From positions 4,259,152 through 4,323,151 of the forward strand of contig OZ024784.1 of assembly GCA_964017065.1 (NCBI GenBank): DNA of 64,000 nt. The letters are read 5' to 3'. Of the stretch, positions 57,901 through 64,000 are shown one piece after another. Source of the DNA: Haliclona indistincta. Lineage: Eukaryota > Porifera > Demospongiae > Haplosclerida > Chalinidae. The notes under the pieces were generated by a model that worked only from the letters and a program-made list of their open reading frames with translations, was not told where the DNA came from and searched no databases. The first letter of the stretch is position 1; every line of letters begins with the position of its first letter. A program made the position numbers and the translations under genes.

Positions 57901-60900
57901 CTCACCTCTGTGTTGGCTGTTCAGTAACACGTCATAGTCACCAACAGTGTATTTCTTGGGCTCCAATGCTATCACAAAGTATCCACAATGTTTTCATCAC
58001 TCATCTCTCACAAGCTCACCTTCGATCCATTTGTGCATCATTGCAGGGCTTTCAGCAACTAGACTGAGTACTCGAACAGGAGTGATGACTGCAAATGAGT
58101 TGGGACTAAAGAAATAATAGTAACCATTGTGAATGAATAGCACCTCATACTCACTTCTTTTCCTGGTCAGATGCTGTCACACTGTCAATAGCATCCATCT
58201 CAACTGTTCCTTGGGCATTGCGAGGGTCAACTTCATGTACCAACAGGCTCTTCACCTTAGCCTCGGGCATACCACGCACACGACGAATGACCTCAACCCA
58301 CTCACTGTAGCGATAGAGAAGAGTCACTACATTAAACACAGGTTTGTATTACCGTCTCTCTTCATCAGTTTCAGCTGTGAGGTGATAGGAACGTTGAGTA
58401 GTGATCAGACCAAAGGCATGGTCACGAGAACCTCCCTCATCAATTACACCACTGAGAGAAGAAGTTGGTACAAAATCAGAGATCATGCTGTGTCATATAC
58501 ACTCACGTCACATCATTCAGTTCAATCACTCCTTGAGGCTTAGCTGACTCCAGGTCATCCTCAGCATAATAAGTGAGTGTCTTGCCACGCAAAACAAAGT
58601 AACGCTTCTTCCAGCTTCGTCTGAAAAAAGCAGAAACCACATACACCCTTGATACACTGTAATGTAGTTTACCTTCCCAGAGTACCTGCACCACTGCCTT
58701 TCTTGAGCAACCAACCTTGCTTGATAGCATCCTGAACCATAGCAGGTTAAATAATTATGATTAAGAATGAGCTCAATATATTCGCACTTGTTTAGTGTTG
58801 AAGTACATGAAGAGGTCATCTTTGACAATGCACCAGTGTCTCTTCCATCCTTGTCTCTTGCTGCCAGTTTTCATCAGCAGATACCCCTCCATGCCTTGGT
58901 CTTCATCAATACTGACAAACAGACAACACAGTAAAACAAGTCAACAGTTAGATAGGCACGCACATCATGAGCTGGCCGCCTGGCTTGAACTTGCGAGAGT
59001 GAGGATCCAGATCCTCCTCCACCGGTTTGAGCTCTTCATACAGCACCTCTGAATCATCTTCTAGTTCCTCCTCAAATTCTTCTAGTCCCAAAGTGCCTTG
59101 GAATGCCTGCAATCACAAGATACATATCCCGTGAAATTGTTCATACTGTTAACCTAACAATGTCAACATATGTAGTTTTCTTTTGAAATTGTACACTTGC
59201 AAAAGACACAAGATTGTGTTTACTAACTACCAAAGATAATTTAGCAACTAGTGTCTGTGATGTGCAAAAGTTCACCTTCAAAGCACTGTCAAGATCTCCA
59301 ATTATAGCAAAAGCATCTTCGGCTTCTCTCTTAAGACGAGCTTCCTCTTCCTCCTTAGCCTTGGCGTCTCTCTCTAACTCATCCTGAAGCTTCTGCATCT
59401 CAGCCAACTGTCTCTTCTCCTCTTCTTCAAGTTGACGAAGCTCTTCTTCTTGTCTCTTTCTCTCCTCTTCTGCTCGTCTTCTCTCTTCGTCTTGTCTTTC
59501 CTATAATTGTGTGAACCATCATAATAAGACAATAGTTTTACATACTAGTTCAATAGCAGCCTGTCGTGCTCTCTCCATTTCTTTCTCAGCTTGTCTGCGT
59601 CGAGCTTCTTCCTCTTCTTTCTTACGTCTGTCCTCCTCTTCTAGCTGCAGGTACAGTATCCACTACTACTAGCAACTACTATCAACTGACCCTTCGTCTC
59701 ATCTCCTCAGCTTCTCTCTCATTTCTTTCTCTTTCTAGGCGCTCCAACTCTCTAAAAAAACAGTAACAAAGTAAAACAGGATGAGAGAACTACAATGCGT
59801 ACAGACCTCTTTCTCTCTTCTTCTCTCCTTCTTTCCTCTTCTCTTCTTCGTTCTTCCTCGATACGCTTTTGTTCCAATAGATAAGCATACAACTTGCGAG
59901 CCTTGCGAGCACGTTCATACTGTAGTAGTGACTGTGAATACACACTAAACTCACACAGGTAGCTCAAACCTTCTGCAATACAATGACTGCTCTGCGCTTG
60001 CGAAGAAACTGACGGCGAACTACAAACATCTGTAATCAAGAAAGAAGTTATAATGTGTGTGGTGGCAGCCAGAGTGCAAGCATACCTTGCAGTATTTCTG
60101 AGCTTGTACAATTAGAGCTTTGGTCTTGAGATACTTGCGTCTGAAATGATGTGGTAAAATGAATCAAAAGGGAGATAGATAGTTTACCTTGTCACAACAG
60201 TCAGTATGACAGAGTATATGATTCTACACACCACTCTTAACTCAAGGTCCCTCTGTCGCTCTAACATACGCTCAAGATTCTCACGATAGAAAACCTATAC
60301 CACCACAAGAGCAATGAATGCACATGTGAACACACAAGCACCTTTGTCTTTCCCATCTGCCAGTCTTTCTTCCCAGTAGAAGAAGCCCAGTGACTCATAA
60401 TAGCAATACAACCCTCCCTTTGCTCTTTTCCTCCAATTGCCAATTTTCGTCCAAGCATGTTGTATCGAAACATAAAGTCACCAAATGGTCGTCGCACAGG
60501 ATAACCTGATCGTCTGATTCTAACAGTCTCCATCATTCCAGAGTACTTGAGCTGAGCAAGAACTGTGTCTGAATTAAAATCACCTGCCACCTTCTTGATA
60601 TTCGGTTTGATACAACGAACAAAGTAAGGGTTAGACTGGCCCAGTGTGGACATGAGTGAATGCAAAGAGGTCTGGGGAGGGTTTACACACAATAATGCAT
60701 CAAACACTTCAGGAATATCTCACACACCTTGAACTGCGAGCTGACAGTAGCTTTCTTCTTTGATGGTCCTCTGCGTTCCATTCTGAAGGTCCTTGGAGCA
60801 GAAGCCCCTCCCTCCTCATCCAGTGACATGTGAGCAAACAGATCATACACAAAGTCCGTTCTATACAAACACATTAGCACAAAGTCAACATAGTCAATTA

Positions 60901-63363
60901 TCAAGATAGTATACTACCTTGAGTCTTTGAGTACTTTCAGCATATCATCACGGAATGTGTCTCTGTTTTTACCAAGTAGGCCGTTGACATCATAAAACAC
61001 ATCTCCAGCATAGTGGCGAATACCAAACTTCATGTTGTTAACCTTGGGCTTGATGTAGAATGGGTTGTCCTACAAGCAGTAGTCAATGGAAAGATAATAC
61101 AAATACACTAGAGACAAACTGTGCTTACCTTGTGAGCATTGTGCAGTTTGTCCAGTAGACTCCTGTCAGTGCCCTTAGGGAACCTACTCTCTTCATTGAG
61201 CAGATCCAGTATACCGAGTTTCTGTGTGTTATAGATAATCAATAGCTGTGTGTACACAACAAAGTTAAGCTGTACCCTCTCAACAAGATCTAAACACTCA
61301 GCATTGTCCACCCAGTCAATGTCAGCCCAGTCGATGCCCTCTCTATTGGTAGGTATTATAATATGAGTCACAGATCGTGAAGTATCAGCTCACTTGTTGT
61401 ATTCATGCTGCTCTAAGGAGAATATGTGCTTGTTAAAGTATTCTTGAAGCTTCTCGTTGGCGAAGTTTATGTTGAACTGCTCAAAACGATTCACCTTTGA
61501 GAGAAAGAGAGGTATTATAGTACTCATCACACACACACACACGGCTCGCCTCACCTCGAAGTTCTCAAACCCAAAGATATCCAGAAGCCCTACTGTGGCA
61601 AAGGCATCTTTACCAACTATACGAGCATTGATCTTCACTAAAAGCCATCGAAAGGTGTTAGCATATAGTGACATAGCCATAGAGTCTCTAGAATCAGTTG
61701 CCTACAAAGAATATTCATAGCACAATAATTATATGCCTACTCCGTCTCACTTGTTCTACAGTTAGGGGTGTGGTTATCTCCTCCCCTCTCAGCTTCATGA
61801 ACTTCTGAGTGAGGGCATCTCCAAGATTGAAGGCATCCAGTCCAAGCAAGTCAGCAGCCAACTGCAACACTGAAAAGAAAACTCAACTTGACTGAATACT
61901 GATACGATGACTAATAACTATAGACCTGATTTATCAGAAACTTGAGCACCTCCAGCAGTAGCAAAGGTTATGTTACCAAGATAGAGAACACCACCCAGCA
62001 CACACAGAATGTCAGTGACTTGATCCTCACTGAGTTCCATGATCTCAAAACCGCGCTACATGTCAACACAGGAGAATCAAATAAGGCAAGCAAGACATCA
62101 CTAACTCGTACCATAATGTAACTAAAGTCCTTCACATCATTAATGGTAGGATCACTGGTACATCCACTCTGGTTTAGATAGTGGTAGGACTCTGGTGCTA
62201 ACAAGTGCAGTCTCTCTATAGAAGACAAAAGTTTGAATTGTTCATCATGGTCATCATAGCTCAGCACCTCTCTGCTTCTGAGAGGCTCCGGCAATCATTG
62301 CATAGAAGATGTGAAAGTTTCTTTCCTGAGGATTCTGACGAACGACACGATTCTTTTCAAGAAGATCTGAGAGTCTTTGGTCAAGAATTGAACATTAAAA
62401 GAGTATAAACATAATTATTGAGAAAGAATAAGGATGGTATGGATACAATCAGTTATTTTACCACCGGAGATGTTACCAGTTTTAGCAAAGTTCAATAAAA
62501 TGAACTTGCCAAATCGACTGCTGTTATTGTTGTACACAGTCTTGGCATTGCCAAATGCCTCCAGAATAGGACTATAGTAAAAGAACAATACCTTGCAACC
62601 AGCTACCAAATCTTACTCACCTGTTCTGCATGATGGCCTCCTCTACAGACACTCCATCTCTTGATCCAGAGAATGCCTGCTGGCTCATAGCCGACAGGTA
62701 GTTGAGAATGAATTTTGTAGACTCTGTCTTTCCAGCTCCACTCTCACCACTAAAGAACAATGGAACAGTTGTCACTACTGCTACACTCATTACTATCCAG
62801 ACTCGATCAATCGCTCACCTAATGAGCACACATTGGTTCTCTCCCATCCTCCACATTGACTCATACACTTCATTAGCAATGGCGTAGATGTGAGGAGGTA
62901 GCTCTCCAAGCTGTCTCTTCATGTATTGTTGCATGCAGTCCGCCCCGTATATACCAGGAATGGACTTGTAAGGGTTAACAGCCGACAGAATGGATCCTAT
63001 GTAGGTCTACAAATCGAGAAGATGTTATTGTGAAATACATAAAATTTATCTAGCTTACGTATATGACATCCTTTTTGTAGCGTTGATAGATGTTGTATAA
63101 GATAGCTCCCTCGTGGAGATCACCCAGTTCAGCCATGTCTTCAACACCAGCTACACTGGTATCATGCATCGGAGCAGCCTTTTCGTGTGTCAGAGTGTCA
63201 CGAGGATGACTCACTTTCTGTGAGAGTAGCAACAATATCAACAGATACATTATTCCCAGCCACTCACTTTCCCATACTCAGAGACAAACGTCACCTCACT
63301 AGCAGACACTGCACTGACAGTAGCCGGTAACTTCTGTCCACGATCTGCTAACCACACCTTCAT
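54904..63363 (-). CDS. MYO10: Unconventional myosin X (MyTH4-FERM myosin), 5' incomplete
   Basis: An actin motor that carries cargo to filopodial tips. Order on the minus strand: motor domain with [32 protein letters not shown]-loop [12 protein letters not shown], switch I region [10 protein letters not shown], switch [39 protein letters not shown]/neck and a charged [12 protein letters not shown] single-helix or coiled segment; PH domains ([39 protein letters not shown] and [16 protein letters not shown]); MyTH4 ([33 protein letters not shown]); and FERM ([33 protein letters not shown]) ending [14 protein letters not shown] at 54904. The two-PH cluster plus single MyTH4-FERM identifies MYO10 rather than MYO7 or MYO15. 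The ATG at 63361-63363 follows an acceptor (CCTCAG|GGT), so a start exon probably lies further right or outside the window. Confidence 0.95.
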
Positions 63364-64000
63364 ACCCTGAGGAACATATGTGACATCATTATGATGTAAT
63401 CATTACAGCTACTAGGTCATACTGTAGACATGATGCAAACATCGCTAGCTCCCTCACTATGATAACCCAGAAGGTATAATACCCTGATACCCTCAGTACA
63501 GATAAGCCAAACACACATTTATGCAGTGAACATAACACCAGATGTGACCATGCTCTCATCAGCTGGCAGTTACACCAACAATAACAATACTTAGTACAAA
63601 ACAACAACAATGAACTCTTTTATCATAGACATCACAAACACATTCAAATGTCGCAAGTAGGTACTAAACTCTGCTAAAGTCCAAAATGGTGAACTTGTAA
63701 ACTACACTAATGACAAGTGACAATGTGAAAAATGTGTGGTACTTCATCATAAGTTAGCAGAAAAATTCTTTTTGGTGTGCATACCACATTTTGCAGTCTC
63801 GAAGCCAAAAGGTGATATAAGCAGTTATGCTTTTTCTAAGGCGATATGTCGGCCATATTTTTCTACCACCGGCGATAAAAGCTGACTTGGTATTTCTAGG
63901 TTTGAATTTTTAAGGTCAGCAGTGAGTCGGTGATGAGCAGTAATTGCACTTAATGATGATGATATTAACTCAATTAGTGAGCTCTTGTGACAGCATATCA
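63364..64000. other. MYO10 5' intron or upstream region
   Basis: No exon could be assigned. ATGs on the minus strand here are followed quickly by stops or lack a donor. The true first exon may be here undetected or beyond the window. Confidence 0.4.

Overview
This is a compact animal-type nuclear locus. Spliceosomal introns are mostly short (about 45-150 bp, GT-AG, with one GC-AG), genes sit tens of bases apart on alternating strands, and the gene set is metazoan: MyTH4-FERM myosin 10, LIN9, EAF, a BTB-kelch protein, ELP2, MMADHC and CSTF3. The intron-rich compact layout, tandem secreted sulfatases, a TIR-SLOG protein and many small inverted-repeat elements fit a demosponge of the Amphimedon kind. 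The taxon is inferred, not proven.

Layout. 0-1.8 kb (+): 3' part of an unrecognised Ser/Pro-rich protein. 2.2-3.2 kb (-): Tim17-like membrane protein, 40 bp from a divergent COX7A (+, to 4.7 kb). 4.8-6.6 kb (-): BTB-BACK-kelch protein. 7.1-8.5 kb (+): ARF GTPase. 8.9-10.1 kb (+): MMADHC. 10.2-15.3 kb (-): DHX8/PRP22, divergent from ELP2 (+, 15.4-22.9 kb), whose two largest introns are filled with DNA elements. 23.0-30.3 kb: two copies of a small CaaX-ended protein gene (-), left by a segmental duplication that also copied the ELP2 3' end (now a pseudogene). Two LINE types and a foldback element lie between them. 31.1-36.4 kb (-): three tandem intronless sulfatases. 36.5-37.5 kb (+): intronless STYXL1-like rhodanese-phosphatase. 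37.5-39.7 kb (-): EAF. 39.8-41.4 kb: three DNA elements nested inside each other. 42.0-43.0 kb (+): sorcin-like penta-EF-hand protein. 43.3-46.8 kb (-): CSTF3, divergent from an intronless 767-aa TIR-TIR-SLOG protein (+, 46.8-49.1 kb). 49.3-52.8 kb (-): LIN9, divergent from WDR12 (+, 52.9-54.7 kb). 54.9-63.4 kb (-): MYO10, with its 5' end not found.

Most genes are housekeeping: mRNA splicing and 3'-end formation, Pol II elongation, tRNA modification, ribosome biogenesis, cobalamin trafficking and cell-cycle transcription. They share short divergent promoters, three of which carry CACGTG. The most interesting candidate is the TIR-TIR-SLOG protein. It joins in one chain the two domain types that bacterial Thoeris immunity splits between a nucleotide-signal producer (TIR) and a sensor (SLOG). 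The first TIR keeps the NADase glutamate and the second appears to have lost it. Other points of note are the sulfatase array (mosaic homogenisation and a replaced active-site His), the STYXL1-like protein that keeps CX5R, the paired CaaX proteins, and the layered foldback elements.
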